In this document: piece by piece, positions 29,103 to 38,866 of the stretch
How positions within the stretch are numbered: the first letter of the stretch is position 1
Layout: the number at the start of each line of letters is the position of its first letter
Assembly: GCA_022826665.1 (NCBI GenBank)
Contig: JAJDUK010000047.1
Location: 62,001 to 126,000 of the forward strand
Reading direction: 5' to 3'
Source: Alphaproteobacteria bacterium
GTDB taxonomy: Bacteria; Pseudomonadota; Alphaproteobacteria; UBA828
Length of the DNA: 64,000 bases
Translations under genes and position numbers: made by a program
Notes under the pieces: model-generated
What the model was told of the DNA's origin: nothing
What the model saw: the letters and a program-made list of their open reading frames with translations, nothing else
The model's database searches: none

Positions 29103-29726
29103 ATGACAGCAGTTGCGGGTGTGTTGCTCGCCGGCGGCCTCGCGCGGCGCATGGGGGGCGGCGACAAGTGCCTGCGTCCGCTCGCCGGCGAGACCCTGCT
29201 CGCGCGCGTGATTGCGCGTGCAACGCCGCAGGTCGGCCCGCTAATCCTTAATGCCAACGGCGACCCCGCGCGGTTCGCGCCCTACGACCTGCCGGTGGTG
29301 GCCGATGTGGTGGAAGGCCATGCCGGGCCGCTCGCCGGCATCCTGACCGCGCTCGACTGGGCGGCGGAGAATGCGCCCCACCACCCGCTGGTGGCAAGCT
29401 TCGCCACCGATGCGCCGTTCCTGCCGCTGGATCTGGTCGAGACCATGGTGGAAGCCCGCGACCTTGCGGGCGCCGACCTCGCCTGCGCCGCGTCGGATGG
29501 GCGGGCGCATCCGGTGTTCGGGCTCTGGCCGGTGGAGCTCCGCGCCGACCTGCGCGACGCCCTGGTGGAGCAGGGCGAGCGCAAGATCGACCGCTGGACC
29601 GCGAGCCACAGGCTGGTGGAGGTCACCTTCCCCTGCGCTCCCGTGGACCCGTTCTTCAACGCCAATCGCGAGGACGACCTGGCCGAGGCCGAACGCCTGA
29701 TCGCGGCGCACGGCAACGCACTCTGA
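29103..29726 (+). CDS. mobA: Molybdenum cofactor guanylyltransferase
   Basis: This 207-residue enzyme adds GMP to molybdopterin. The N-terminal nucleotide loop is [15 protein letters not shown] (8-22); the metal-binding TDAPF segment lies near residue 100, and HPVFGLWP follows. These features separate it from the cytidylyltransferase MocA that xanthine dehydrogenase-type enzymes need, so it does not by itself serve the Mo hydroxylase at the window start. ATG 29103 was chosen because it begins the family. It diverges from the UbiK pair and converges on the next acyl-CoA dehydrogenase. Confidence 0.92.
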   Translation: MTAVAGVLLAGGLARRMGGGDKCLRPLAGETLLARVIARATPQVGPLILNANGDPARFAPYDLPVVADVVEGHAGPLAGILTALDWAAENAPHHPLVASFATDAPFLPLDLVETMVEARDLAGADLACAASDGRAHPVFGLWPVELRADLRDALVEQGERKIDRWTASHRLVEVTFPCAPVDPFFNANREDDLAEAERLIAAHGNAL

Positions 29727-29750
29727 GCCCCACTGAGAGGGGCGACGCCG

Positions 29751-31013
29751 TCACTCCTCCGCATGGGCGTAAGTGAGGTCGTGGGGCGGCCGGTCGCCGA
29801 GGGCCGGATCGGTGCCCGCCGGCTGATAGGGTGCGCCCAGCGTGCCGATGTCGAGCGGCACCGGCTGCTTGAGCAGGCTGCGTGCGATAACCAGCCGCTG
29901 GATCGAAGGCGTGCCCTCCTCCAGCATGTTGATCCGGCATTCCCGGTAGAGCCGCTCCAGCGGATAGGGGTAGTCGGTGAAGTAAGCGCGCCCGCCGACC
30001 ACGTCCATGGCCTTGTCGGTCACCCGCATCACGGTCTCGAGCCCGAACAGCTTGGCGATCGAGGCTTCCACTGCGCACGGCTGCTCGCGATCGATCTTGG
30101 CGGCCACGTCCTCAAGAATGAGGCGCAGCGCATAGACGTCGCGGGCCATGTCAGCGAGCTCGGACTGCACCGAGGGGCGGGCGGCGATGGGCTTACCGAA
30201 GGTGATTCGTTCGCCGGCAAAGTGGAGGGCGATCTCCAGCGCGCGCTCGGCGGTACCGAGGGAACTCGCGGCGACGAAGACGCGGCTCGGCTCCAGCTCG
30301 CCGAGGAAGACGTCGAGGCCGTCGCCCTCGGCGCCCACCATGCTGTCCAGCGGCACCGGCGTGTCCTTGAAGCGCAGGATGCCGTGGGGCGGGCCGTTGT
30401 TGCCCATCATGTCGGGCATCGGCTCGATGGTGAAACCGGGCGCGCCGGTGGGCACCACCAGCGCCGTGAGCCCGCACCGGTCGCCGCGCGCGCCGGTGCG
30501 GCAGCAGATCAGGTGGCCGGTCGCGAAGTCGGCATTGGTAATGTAGTGCTTCGCGCCATTGACGATCCAGTTGTCGCCCTCGCGCCTCGCATGGGTACCG
30601 ACATCCATCCCGCTACCTGAGTTGGGCTCGGTGATGGCGAAGGTGAGCGACTGCTCGCCGGTCGCCAGTGCCGGCAGCAGCGCCCTCTTCTGTGTTTCGG
30701 TGCCGTAGGCGACGACCGCCCGCGCGCTAGTGTTGTGGACGTGCAGCAGCACGCGGACGACGCCGGAGACCTTCGAGAACTCGGCGAGCAGCGGCAGGTA
30801 CTGGGTACAGCTCAGCGCGATTCCGCCGTATTCCCCCGGGATCACCGCGCCGAAGAGGCCGTGATCGCGGAACTGCGGGAAGAGCGCGTCCTGCGGGAAC
30901 TGGCCTGTGCGCTCCATTTCACTCGCCCGCGGCTCGACCTCCCGCCAGAGAAAGTCGAAGACCCGCCTGCGGTAGGCCTCGTAATCGCTCGCCGCCTCAA
31001 CTCCGTTCACCAT
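29751..31013 (-). CDS. Acyl-CoA dehydrogenase
   Basis: This 420-residue acyl-CoA dehydrogenase has the flavin segment [13 protein letters not shown] near 126-138 and the C-terminal [13 protein letters not shown] with a likely catalytic Glu. It is longer than the enzyme at 9187, with an extra C-terminal tail of about 30 residues. The sequence is not close to the other two copies, so specificity probably differs. No beta-oxidation partner is adjacent. It diverges from msrA across 83 bp. Confidence 0.92.
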   Translation of the reverse strand: MVNGVEAASDYEAYRRRVFDFLWREVEPRASEMERTGQFPQDALFPQFRDHGLFGAVIPGEYGGIALSCTQYLPLLAEFSKVSGVVRVLLHVHNTSARAVVAYGTETQKRALLPALATGEQSLTFAITEPNSGSGMDVGTHARREGDNWIVNGAKHYITNADFATGHLICCRTGARGDRCGLTALVVPTGAPGFTIEPMPDMMGNNGPPHGILRFKDTPVPLDSMVGAEGDGLDVFLGELEPSRVFVAASSLGTAERALEIALHFAGERITFGKPIAARPSVQSELADMARDVYALRLILEDVAAKIDREQPCAVEASIAKLFGLETVMRVTDKAMDVVGGRAYFTDYPYPLERLYRECRINMLEEGTPSIQRLVIARSLLKQPVPLDIGTLGAPYQPAGTDPALGDRPPHDLTYAHAEE

Positions 31014-31096
31014 GCCGTGACTCCTGCCGCTTTTGTTTGCCGCATCTCCGCGAGGTGCTATCTAACACACAAGGGCGAGACGGGTATGAGGGCGAG

Positions 31097-31570
31097 ATGA
31101 CTGAAACGGCGATTTTTGGAGCGGGCTGCTTCTGGGGCGTCGAGGCCGCGTTTCGCCGGGTCGATGGCGTCATCGAGACTGCGGTCGGATACGCGGGCGG
31201 CCACACCGCCGAGCCCGGCTACTACGACGTGTGCCGTGGGCAGACCGGCCATGCGGAGGTGGTACGGGTGGTCTTCGATCCCGCGCGGGTGAGCTACGAG
31301 AGGTTGTTGGGACTCTTCTGGCAGGTCCACGACCCGACGCAGGTGAACCGCCAGGGACCCGACATCGGCACCCAGTATCGGACGGTCATCTTCTACGGCT
31401 CGGAGGCGCAGAAAGAGGCCGCAGAGGCGAGCAAGGCAAAGCTCGTGGCGGCAGGGCACCCCATCGCGACCCTGATCGAGCCGGCGGCGGAATTCTGGAT
31501 GGCCGAGGACTACCACCAGCAGTACTTCGAGAAGAACCGGCGCATTCGCTCCGGCCTCTTCCGCGTTTGA
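31097..31570 (+). CDS. msrA: Peptide-methionine (S)-S-oxide reductase
   Basis: This 157-residue enzyme repairs oxidised methionine. Catalytic Cys11 lies in GCFWG (10-14), and GYYDV-x-RGQTGHAE (41-54) is the usual second motif. Only one other cysteine exists (Cys46), and there is no C-terminal resolving cysteine pair as in E. coli. Regeneration may use Cys46 or an external thiol. A weak promoter-like pair, TTGCCG (31037) and TATCTA (31059), precedes ATG 31097. MsrB is not in the window. Confidence 0.94.
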   Translation: MTETAIFGAGCFWGVEAAFRRVDGVIETAVGYAGGHTAEPGYYDVCRGQTGHAEVVRVVFDPARVSYERLLGLFWQVHDPTQVNRQGPDIGTQYRTVIFYGSEAQKEAAEASKAKLVAAGHPIATLIEPAAEFWMAEDYHQQYFEKNRRIRSGLFRV

Positions 31571-31619
31571 CTGGCTCCGCTGCCTCTCCGCGAGAGCCTG
31601 CGGCCGTACCTCTGCGCTG

Positions 31620-32969
31620 ATGACAACCTCCGGGACCGCCGAGCCCCTGGACCTGCTGCAGGGGCTGATCGCCTTGGCGCGTCGCCTAGGCGCCGACGCC
31701 GCCGACGCTGTGCTGCTGAAGAGCAGCGCGCTCGATGCCGGATGCCGCCTGGGCGAGCCAGAGGAACTCACCCGTGCGGAGAACCGCGACCTCGGCTTGC
31801 GCGTCTTTGTTGGCGCCCGACAGGCCAACGTTTCCACCACCGATCTCTCGGAAAGCGCGCTCGCGCCCCTCGCCGAGCGGGCAATCGCCATGGCGCGTGC
31901 GGTCCCGGAAGACCCCCATGCCGGACTCGCCGACCCGGCGCGGCTCGCCCGGGACTGGCCCTCTCTCGACCTCGCCGATGGGGGGGAACCTGGCCCGGAC
32001 GACCTGATGGAGCGCGCACTGGCAGCCGAGGATGCGGCCCGCGCCGTCGCCGGGGTCACCAATTCCGAAGGCGCCGGGGCCGGCTGGGGTCGGTCGGAGG
32101 CGATGCTCGTGACCAGCGAGGGCTTCGCCGGCGGTTACGCGAGCAGTCGGTATTCGGTGAGCGCCGCGGCGCTGGCCGGCGAAGGCACCGGGATGGAGCG
32201 CGACTACTGGTGGTCGGCGACGGTGCACGAGGCCGACCTGGAAGACCCCGTGGAGGTCGGCCGCCGCGCCGGCGAGCGCGCGGTGTGTCGCCTCGGCGCC
32301 CGCAAGGCGCAATCGGGCCAGGTGCCGGTGCTATACGATCCCCGTATCGCCGGCGGGCTGCTATCCCACCTCGCGGGCGCGATCTCCGGCCCGTCCATCG
32401 CGCGCGGAACCAGCTTTCTGAAGGACGCCCTGGAAACTGCAGTGTTCGCCGCCGGTATTACCGTCGTGGACGATCCGCACCGGGTGCGGGGGCTGCGCTC
32501 GCGCCCGTTCGACGGCGAGGGCGTCGCCACGGAGCGGCGTGCGATCATCGCCGACGGTGTGCTGCAAACCTGGCTGCTCGACAGCCGCTCGGCCCGCCAG
32601 CTCGGGCTCACCAGCACCGGCCATGCGACGCGCGGAACCGGCGGTCCCCCCTCGCCCGCCTGTTCCAACCTTTGGCTGGAACCGGGCGCAGACAGCGCCG
32701 AGGCGCTCATCGGCGGCGTGGCGAGTGGCCTCTACGTCACCGAGCTGATCGGCATGGGCGTGAACCAGGTGACCGGCGACTACAGTCGGGGCGCTGCCGG
32801 GTTCTGGATCGAGCAGGGCGAAATCGCCTATCCGGTGAGCGAGGTCACCGTCGCGGGCAATCTCAGGGAGATGTTCCGCCACCTCACGCCAGCCAGCGAT
32901 CTTGAGTTCCGGTATGGGGTCGATAGCCCGACCGTGCGCATCGACGGCATGACGGTGGCGGGCCGCTAA
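31620..32969 (+). CDS. pmbA: TldE/PmbA-family metallopeptidase subunit
   Basis: This 449-residue protein is the PmbA/TldE half of the TldD-TldE peptidase, which degrades peptides and matures modified peptides. It lacks the HExxxH zinc motif of TldD, as expected for TldE. The conserved blocks TNSEGAGAGWG (about 141-151), the SRPFDGEG segment and GYV-type VTGDYSRGAAGFWIEQG near the C-terminus fit the family. TldD is not in this window. It starts 49 bp after msrA and ends 112 bp before msbA. Confidence 0.93.
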   Translation: MTTSGTAEPLDLLQGLIALARRLGADAADAVLLKSSALDAGCRLGEPEELTRAENRDLGLRVFVGARQANVSTTDLSESALAPLAERAIAMARAVPEDPHAGLADPARLARDWPSLDLADGGEPGPDDLMERALAAEDAARAVAGVTNSEGAGAGWGRSEAMLVTSEGFAGGYASSRYSVSAAALAGEGTGMERDYWWSATVHEADLEDPVEVGRRAGERAVCRLGARKAQSGQVPVLYDPRIAGGLLSHLAGAISGPSIARGTSFLKDALETAVFAAGITVVDDPHRVRGLRSRPFDGEGVATERRAIIADGVLQTWLLDSRSARQLGLTSTGHATRGTGGPPSPACSNLWLEPGADSAEALIGGVASGLYVTELIGMGVNQVTGDYSRGAAGFWIEQGEIAYPVSEVTVAGNLREMFRHLTPASDLEFRYGVDSPTVRIDGMTVAGR

Positions 32970-33081
32970 GCGCCGACGACGCCAATTTACGGGGTATGCT
33001 ACGGTTGGAGCCCATGCCCCGGCCGTGCTATGGGGCTGATTTCAAACGTTTAGGCGTTGGCGCCTGAACTGGGCGAAAGCC

Positions 33082-34860
33082 GTGGAGCGATCCGAACCGC
33101 CCCCTCGACCAGGCTCGACGAGGCACTTGCTGGTCCGCCTCGTGCGCGACCACGTGCGCCCCCATGTGGGCCGGCTGGGGCTCGCCGTCTTCTGCATGGC
33201 CCTTGCCGCCGGTTCTACAGCGGGGCTCGCCTATCTCATGGAGCCGGTGCTGGACCAGATCTTCTTGGAGAAGGACCGCACGCTCCTCATCGTGGTACCC
33301 ATCGCGGTGATCGGGATCACGCTGATCCGAGGCGCCGCCACCTACGGGCAGGCGGTGCTGATGGCCTTCGTTGGGCAGCGCGTCATCGCCGACCTGCAGA
33401 GCCGCATCTTCGCCCACATCCTGCGATTCGACCTCGCCTTCTTCCAGGACACGGCGTCCGGCCGGCTGGTCTCTCGGCTCACCAACGACGTCAACATGAT
33501 GCGCAACGCGGTCTCCAACGCGCTCACTGGCGTGGTCAAGGATACTCTGACCCTGCTGTTCCTGATCGGCGTGATGTTCGAGAAGGACTGGAAGCTCGCC
33601 TTGATCGCCTGTGTCGTTTTCCCCATTGCGATCTACCCGATCACGAAGATCGGCCGGCGCATGCGCCGGGTCTCGACGTCGGCGCTCACGGAGCTGGGTC
33701 TCTTCACCGCGCGGCTCAACGAGACGTTTCAGGGCGCACGCCACGTCAAGGCGTACAACCGGGAAGGCTTCGAATCCGCGCGCACCGACCGGCTGATCGA
33801 GAGCGTCTTCCGCCTGATCTTCAAGCAGCAGCGCGTCCGTGCCGCCGCGACGCCGATCATGGAAACGCTCGGCGGCATCTTCATCGCCGTGCTGATCCTC
33901 TATGGCGGCTGGCAGGTGATCGAAGGCGCGCTCACGCCGGGCGCGTTCTTCGCCTTCGTGACCGCCATGCTGCTCGCCTATCGGCCGCTCAAGGCGCTCG
34001 CCAATCTCAACGCCAGCCTGCAGGAGGGCCTCGCCGCGAGCCAGCGCGTGTTCGATTTGCTGGACACGGAGCCCCACATCGCCGAGGCCCCGGATGCGCG
34101 TCCACTCAAGGTCAGGGGCGGCGCCGTCGCGCTCGATCGCGTCAGCTTTAGCTATCCGAATGGCGCCCCCGCGCTCCTCGATGTGACCTTGGACATCCCG
34201 GCGGGCGAGACGGTCGCCCTGGTCGGGCCTTCCGGTGCCGGCAAATCCACGGTGCTCAACCTGATCCCCCGGCTTTACGACGTGGACGAGGGAACGGTCA
34301 GCATCGACGGGACCGATGTCCGCGAGGCGACGGTCGAAAGTGTGCGCGACGCTGTGGCGCTGGTGAGTCAGGAAGCGGTGCTGTTCGACGAAAGCGCCCG
34401 CGCCAACATCGCCTATGGGCGGATTGGTGCGAGCGACGATGATATCGTGGCCGCAGCACAAGCGGCCGGTGCCCATCGCTTCATCGAAGAGTTGCCCAAC
34501 GGCTACGACACGATCATTGGCGAACACGGGGTCAAGCTCTCCGGTGGGCAGCGGCAGCGGCTCTCCATCGCCCGCGCCATGCTCAAGGATGCCCCCATTC
34601 TGCTGCTCGACGAGGCGACGAGCGCGCTCGACGCCGAATCCGAGCGGCAGGTGCAGGACGCATTGCGGAGCCTGATGCGGGGCCGCACGACCCTGGTCAT
34701 TGCCCACCGCCTCTCCACGGTCCGGGAGGCCAACCGGATCTATGTGCTGGAAAACGGTGGGCTCGTGGAATCGGGCACGCATCGATCGCTGTTGGCGGCG
34801 AACGGCGTGTACGCGCGGCTTCACGCCATGCAGTTTTCCGCGGGCATGGCCGCCGAATAG
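33082..34860 (+). CDS. msbA: MsbA-type lipid A exporter (ABC half-transporter)
   Basis: This 592-residue inner-membrane protein has six transmembrane helices (about 30-310) and an ATPase domain. Walker A is Gly382-Ser389 (GPSGAGKS), followed by LSGGQRQR, LLLDEATSALD and AHRLST. The position at the head of lipid A genes points to MsbA, which flips core-lipid A across the membrane. The start is GTG 33082. Its stop is 2 bp before the next ATG, so the lipid A genes follow as one transcript. A 112-bp gap upstream holds a TATGCT-like -10 but no clear -35. Confidence 0.9.
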   Translation: MERSEPPPRPGSTRHLLVRLVRDHVRPHVGRLGLAVFCMALAAGSTAGLAYLMEPVLDQIFLEKDRTLLIVVPIAVIGITLIRGAATYGQAVLMAFVGQRVIADLQSRIFAHILRFDLAFFQDTASGRLVSRLTNDVNMMRNAVSNALTGVVKDTLTLLFLIGVMFEKDWKLALIACVVFPIAIYPITKIGRRMRRVSTSALTELGLFTARLNETFQGARHVKAYNREGFESARTDRLIESVFRLIFKQQRVRAAATPIMETLGGIFIAVLILYGGWQVIEGALTPGAFFAFVTAMLLAYRPLKALANLNASLQEGLAASQRVFDLLDTEPHIAEAPDARPLKVRGGAVALDRVSFSYPNGAPALLDVTLDIPAGETVALVGPSGAGKSTVLNLIPRLYDVDEGTVSIDGTDVREATVESVRDAVALVSQEAVLFDESARANIAYGRIGASDDDIVAAAQAAGAHRFIEELPNGYDTIIGEHGVKLSGGQRQRLSIARAMLKDAPILLLDEATSALDAESERQVQDALRSLMRGRTTLVIAHRLSTVREANRIYVLENGGLVESGTHRSLLAANGVYARLHAMQFSAGMAAE

Positions 34861-34862
34861 GC

Positions 34863-35615
34863 ATGGCACTCAGCAAACGCGTCGCGCGGAGCCGGATTGG
34901 GCGTGCCGCGCTCATCTGGCTCTACGCGCGCTTTGCAAGCCTCGTCTTTGCCACGACCCGCTGGCGGATTCACGGCCGCGACGACGCCGAAGCGCTGATA
35001 CGCGCAGGTCAACCGTTCATCTGTGCCTTCTGGCACGGCCGGCTGATGCTGGCGCCCCACGGCTGGCCGAAGGGCACGCCGATTCACGTCATGATTTCCC
35101 GCCACCGAGACGGCGAGAACATCGTGCGTGCAACGCGGCATCTAGGCGTGGTGCCGATCCGCGGCTCGCGCACGCGGGGTGGCGTTGCGGCTGGCCGCGC
35201 CGCGCTCCGCGTGCTGAAGGGGGGCGGCTACGTCGCCATCAGCCCGGACGGGCCGCGCGGCCCCCGGATGCGCGCGCAGCCCGAAATCATCGCGTTGGCG
35301 CGACTCTCCGGTGCGCCGATCGTGCCGATCACGTTTGGGGTTTCTCGCCGCGCAGTCGCGAACAGCTGGGATCGCTTCGTGATCGCGCTGCCCTTCGGTC
35401 GCGGCGTCTATGTGTGGGGGCCGCCTCTCCACGTCGCTGCAGATGCCGACGAATCTGCGAGGGAGCGCGCGCGCGTAATCTTGGAGGAGCGGCTCAACGC
35501 GCTGACCGCCGAAGCCGACCGCATGGTGGGCGTGGAGCCGATCGAACCGGCGGGTGACACTGCCCGAACGCGCGAACGCCACGCCGGTGCGGCACCGGCC
35601 GCGGCGCGGCAATGA
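34863..35615 (+). CDS. DUF374 lysophospholipid acyltransferase-family protein
   Basis: This 250-residue membrane-associated protein has an N-terminal hydrophobic helix, a WHGRL motif in place of the usual HX4D and an SPDGPRGPR motif. It is the DUF374 family, typical next to waaA and lpxK in alphaproteobacteria. Exact acceptor is not known; a role in lipid A or glycerophospholipid acylation is likely. Its tail overlaps the start of waaA by 4 bp (ATGA). Confidence 0.9.
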   Translation: MALSKRVARSRIGRAALIWLYARFASLVFATTRWRIHGRDDAEALIRAGQPFICAFWHGRLMLAPHGWPKGTPIHVMISRHRDGENIVRATRHLGVVPIRGSRTRGGVAAGRAALRVLKGGGYVAISPDGPRGPRMRAQPEIIALARLSGAPIVPITFGVSRRAVANSWDRFVIALPFGRGVYVWGPPLHVAADADESARERARVILEERLNALTAEADRMVGVEPIEPAGDTARTRERHAGAAPAAARQ

Positions 35616-36925
35616 TCGAAGCCCTGATCACGCCGCGCAGTTATCGCTGCGCCAGCGTGCTTGCCACGCCGGTCGTCCACGCCTGGCTTGCCCATCGTCG
35701 GCGCCGAGGTAAGGAGGATGGCGACCGTTTTGGCGAGCGTCTCGGGAAGCCTGGCTTGCCCCGGCCCGATGGTCGGCTGGTCTGGATGCACGCAGTGAGC
35801 GTCGGCGAGAGCCTGTCTCTGCTGCCGCTGGTCGAGCGCCTTCGCGAAGCGCTTCCTGACGTTCACGTCCTGATCACTTCCGGAACCGTCACGTCCGCAC
35901 GGCTGCTGCGCGAGCGCATTCCGGACGGCGTGTGTCACCAATTCGCGCCGGTCGACCGGCCGGGTGCGGTTCGGCGCTTCATTCAGCACTGGCGACCGGA
36001 GCTGGCAGTCTGGGTGGAATCCGAGCTTTGGCCCAACCTCATCCTGGAGACCGCCGGGCGCGACATCCCCATGCTGCTCGTCAATGCACGCATGTCCGCC
36101 CGTTCTGCCGAACGTTGGCGGCGGGCGCCGCACCTGAGCCGGCCGATGGTCGCGGCCTTCACAGGAGTCCTGGCGCAGACCGAGGCGGACGCGGCGCGTT
36201 TTCGCGCGCTCGGTGCGCGAAATGTCGCGGTTCGAGGAAACCTCAAGAATGACGCCCCGCCACTACCGGCAGATGCGCGAGACTTGGCAGCTCTCAAACG
36301 AGCCATCGGCGGCCGGCCCTGCTGGGTGGCGACGAGCACCCACGAGGGCGAGGAGGAAGCCGTCGGCGAGGTGGTCTGCGCCTTGCGTCGAACCTTCCCC
36401 GATCTGCTCACGATCCTGGCGCCGCGTCACCCGGAGCGGGGCGCGGCCGTTACCGAGATGCTGGAGCGCCGCGATCTCGTCACCGCCCGGCACTCGGCGA
36501 ACGATACGATCACGTCGGCGACCGCCGTCTTTCTCATCGATACGCTGGGCGAACTCGGCTTGGTCTACCGTCTCGCCGACATCGCCTTCGTGGGTGGCTC
36601 GCTTGCGCCCCATGGCGGGCACAACCCGCTGGAGCCGGCACGGCTCGATTGCGCACTCGTCGCGGGCCCGTACACGGAAAATTTTGCCGAGGCATATGCC
36701 GCGCTGGAGGATGCCGGTGCACTCGACCGAGTGGGCGGCGCGGATGCGCTCGCGGGCGCAGTGTGCGCCCTGCTCGAAGACGAGAGCGCGCAGTCTACGC
36801 GCGCGACCGCCGCGCGCGAGGCCGCGGCGGCGCTTGGCGGTGCGGCCGAGGCGGCTCTCGGCCTGATCCGAGATCACCTCGAACCCAGCGGCGACGATGC
36901 GCGCGCCGGCGTTCTGGGCGGCTGA
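35612..36925 (+). CDS. waaA: 3-deoxy-D-manno-octulosonic acid (Kdo) transferase
   Basis: This 437-residue GT30 enzyme moves Kdo from CMP-Kdo to lipid IVA on the inner face of the membrane. Recognisable blocks are HAVSVGES, ESELWPNLI, the NARMSARS segment, RHPERG and GGSLAPHGGHNPLEPA. The order and length match WaaA. It lies between the DUF374 gene and lpxK, overlapping both. Confidence 0.94.
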   Translation: MIEALITPRSYRCASVLATPVVHAWLAHRRRRGKEDGDRFGERLGKPGLPRPDGRLVWMHAVSVGESLSLLPLVERLREALPDVHVLITSGTVTSARLLRERIPDGVCHQFAPVDRPGAVRRFIQHWRPELAVWVESELWPNLILETAGRDIPMLLVNARMSARSAERWRRAPHLSRPMVAAFTGVLAQTEADAARFRALGARNVAVRGNLKNDAPPLPADARDLAALKRAIGGRPCWVATSTHEGEEEAVGEVVCALRRTFPDLLTILAPRHPERGAAVTEMLERRDLVTARHSANDTITSATAVFLIDTLGELGLVYRLADIAFVGGSLAPHGGHNPLEPARLDCALVAGPYTENFAEAYAALEDAGALDRVGGADALAGAVCALLEDESAQSTRATAAREAAAALGGAAEAALGLIRDHLEPSGDDARAGVLGG

Positions 36926-37889
36926 GCGCGGCGGTGTTGCCGCCGCCGCGCTGACGCCACTCTCCTGGCTTTACCGCCTCGGCGCGCGGAGCCACGCCGC
37001 TCTGGCTCGGCCGTCGAGAGCCGAGTGTCCGGTGATCTGTGTCGGCAACTTCACGGTGGGCGGTGCGGGCAAGACCCCCACCGTTCTCGCCCTCGCCGCG
37101 CTGCTAGTGAAGGACGGCGTCCGCCCGCATATCCTCACGCGCGGCTATGGCGGCAGTGAGCGTGGCCCGCTCAGGGTCGATCCCGCCCGCCACGGCGCAG
37201 ATGCGGTCGGCGACGAGGCGTTGTTGCTGGCCCGAGCGGCGCCGACCTGGCTTTGCCGCGACCGACCGGCGGGAGCCGCCGCTGCGGCGTCCGCAGGCGC
37301 GGATTTGTTGCTCATGGACGACGGCATGCAGACGCCGGGCTTGGCGAAGGACTTTTGCATCGCGGTCGTGGATGGCGGCGCCGGTTTCGGTAATGGCCGC
37401 CTGTTGCCTGCCGGGCCGCTGCGCGAGCCGCTCGCCTACGGGCTCAGGCGGGCCCATGCGTTGGTTCTGGTCGGTGTCGACCGAGAGGGCGCACTCGCGG
37501 CGCTTGGGCCGCACGGCCTGCCCGTGATCCAGGCTTCGCTGGCACCCGGCGACGAGGTTCGGGCGCTCCGCGAGCGGCGGGTCGTCGCCTTCGCCGGGAT
37601 CGGGCGGCCGGAGAAGTTCTTCGAGACGTTGGTCGAGAACGGCTGCAACGTGATCGCGCGCCATGCCTTCGCGGACCACCACCGCTATAAGCCGAAAGAG
37701 ATCGCGGCCATCGTCGACTATGCGAAAGAGCGGGACGCCGTGCCGGTCACAACCGAAAAAGACCATGCGCGGCTGCCGCCGGACGCGAGAGCGACAGTTC
37801 GCACGCTTTCCGTTACTCTCGTCTGGCGCGACCCGGGCGCGCTGCAATCCCTGCTGGCGCCACTGGTGACGCGCTGCCGCCGTGGCTAA
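36897..37889 (+). CDS. lpxK: Tetraacyldisaccharide 4'-kinase
   Basis: This 330-residue kinase phosphorylates the 4' position of the lipid A disaccharide. The P-loop is GNFTVGGAGKTP (50-61), followed by the LTRGYGG segment and MDDGMQ. A KDHARLP block with the family's conserved lysine is in the C-terminal half. It starts inside waaA (29-bp overlap), which suggests tight coupling. A membrane-associated N-terminal helix is present. Confidence 0.95.
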   Translation: MRAPAFWAAERGGVAAAALTPLSWLYRLGARSHAALARPSRAECPVICVGNFTVGGAGKTPTVLALAALLVKDGVRPHILTRGYGGSERGPLRVDPARHGADAVGDEALLLARAAPTWLCRDRPAGAAAAASAGADLLLMDDGMQTPGLAKDFCIAVVDGGAGFGNGRLLPAGPLREPLAYGLRRAHALVLVGVDREGALAALGPHGLPVIQASLAPGDEVRALRERRVVAFAGIGRPEKFFETLVENGCNVIARHAFADHHRYKPKEIAAIVDYAKERDAVPVTTEKDHARLPPDARATVRTLSVTLVWRDPGALQSLLAPLVTRCRRG

Positions 37890-38772
37890 GCGGGGACCGG
37901 CACGCGCTGCGCGGCACGTCTGCGAGGCCGCCGCCGCCTATATCCTTTTCGGGCTGCTGGGCGCGCTGCCAGTGAGATGGGCGTCGGCTCTCGGTGCCGT
38001 TCTGGGCGGTTCCATCGGACCCATGCTCCCGGTTCATCGGCAGGGTCTCGACAATCTTGCCCGCGCGTTGCCGGAGCTTTCGCCCGCCGAGGTGCGACGT
38101 TGCGCCCGGCGCATGTGGCGTCATCTCGGCCGCGTCGCTGCGGAATATCCGCATCTCCACCGCTTCTCCGTCGACGCACCCGGCGGGCGGGTCGAGCTCG
38201 TCGGACGCGCTCACCTGGACGAAGCCAAGTGCTCCGCCACCGGCGGGATCTTCTTCTCAGGCCATATCGGTAATTGGGAGATCGCAGCGCTCACGCTGGA
38301 GCAGGCCGGAATCCTCGCAACCATCGTCTACCGGGCGGCGAATAACCCGATCGTCGACCGCATGATCTCGCGGTTCAGGGGTACGGTCATGCAGCACCTC
38401 GTGCCCAAGGGCCATGACGCGACGCGGGAGCTGGTGCGCACGCTCGGCGCTGGCGGGCACGTCGCTCTCCTCGTGGATCAGAAGCTCAAGACCGGCGTTC
38501 CGGTCCCCTTCTTCGGCCGCGATGCCATGACCGCGCCCGCCGTGGCGACACTCGCGCTGCGCTACGACTGCCCGGTGTGGCCGATCCGGGTGGAACGGCT
38601 GACCGGCGCGTCCTTCCGGGTCACCGTGTATCCCAAGCTCGCCATGCCCGAGGAGGGTACGCGGGAGGAACGCATCCGTGCGACCATGATCGCCATCAAT
38701 CGCACTCTCGAAGACTGGATCCGCGAACGGCCCGCACAATGGCTGTGGCTGCACCGGCGCTGGCCCGAGTGA
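37882..38772 (+). CDS. Lauroyl (LpxL/HtrB-type) lipid A acyltransferase
   Basis: This 296-residue protein transfers a secondary acyl chain to Kdo-lipid A. The H-x4-E catalytic motif is His128-x4-Glu133 (GHIGNWE). A hydrophobic N-terminal helix anchors it to the inner membrane. GTG 37882 overlaps the lpxK stop, so it is coupled. It is the last lipid A gene of the run; rplU has its own promoter right after. LpxL and LpxM cannot be separated by eye. Confidence 0.92.
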   Translation: MAKRGPARAARHVCEAAAAYILFGLLGALPVRWASALGAVLGGSIGPMLPVHRQGLDNLARALPELSPAEVRRCARRMWRHLGRVAAEYPHLHRFSVDAPGGRVELVGRAHLDEAKCSATGGIFFSGHIGNWEIAALTLEQAGILATIVYRAANNPIVDRMISRFRGTVMQHLVPKGHDATRELVRTLGAGGHVALLVDQKLKTGVPVPFFGRDAMTAPAVATLALRYDCPVWPIRVERLTGASFRVTVYPKLAMPEEGTREERIRATMIAINRTLEDWIRERPAQWLWLHRRWPE

Positions 38773-38791
38773 GAGACACCCCCACCCCCGA

Positions 38792-38819
38792 TTGACACGG
38801 GGGACGCCCGGCCTATAGT
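38792..38819 (+). promoter_or_regulatory. Consensus-like sigma70 promoter of rplU-rpmA
   Basis: TTGACA (38792-38797), 16 nt of spacer and TATAGT (38814-38819) match the sigma70 consensus at 11 of 12 positions. Transcription should start near 38826, about 40 nt before the L21 start codon. This is the strongest promoter-like signal I saw in the window. Confidence 0.78.
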
Positions 38820-38828
38820 GCGCCCGCT

Positions 38829-38844
38829 GCGGGGAGCGCCCCGC
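38829..38844 (+). promoter_or_regulatory. Leader hairpin in the rplU 5' untranslated region
   Basis: GCGGGG and CCCCGC pair perfectly around a four-base loop (AGCG), just after the predicted transcription start and 22 nt before the start codon. It could affect mRNA stability or act in ribosomal-protein feedback. No similarity to a known L21 leader can be claimed from sequence alone. Confidence 0.45.
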
Positions 38845-38866
38845 TCTCCCAACACGGATGGTTGCC

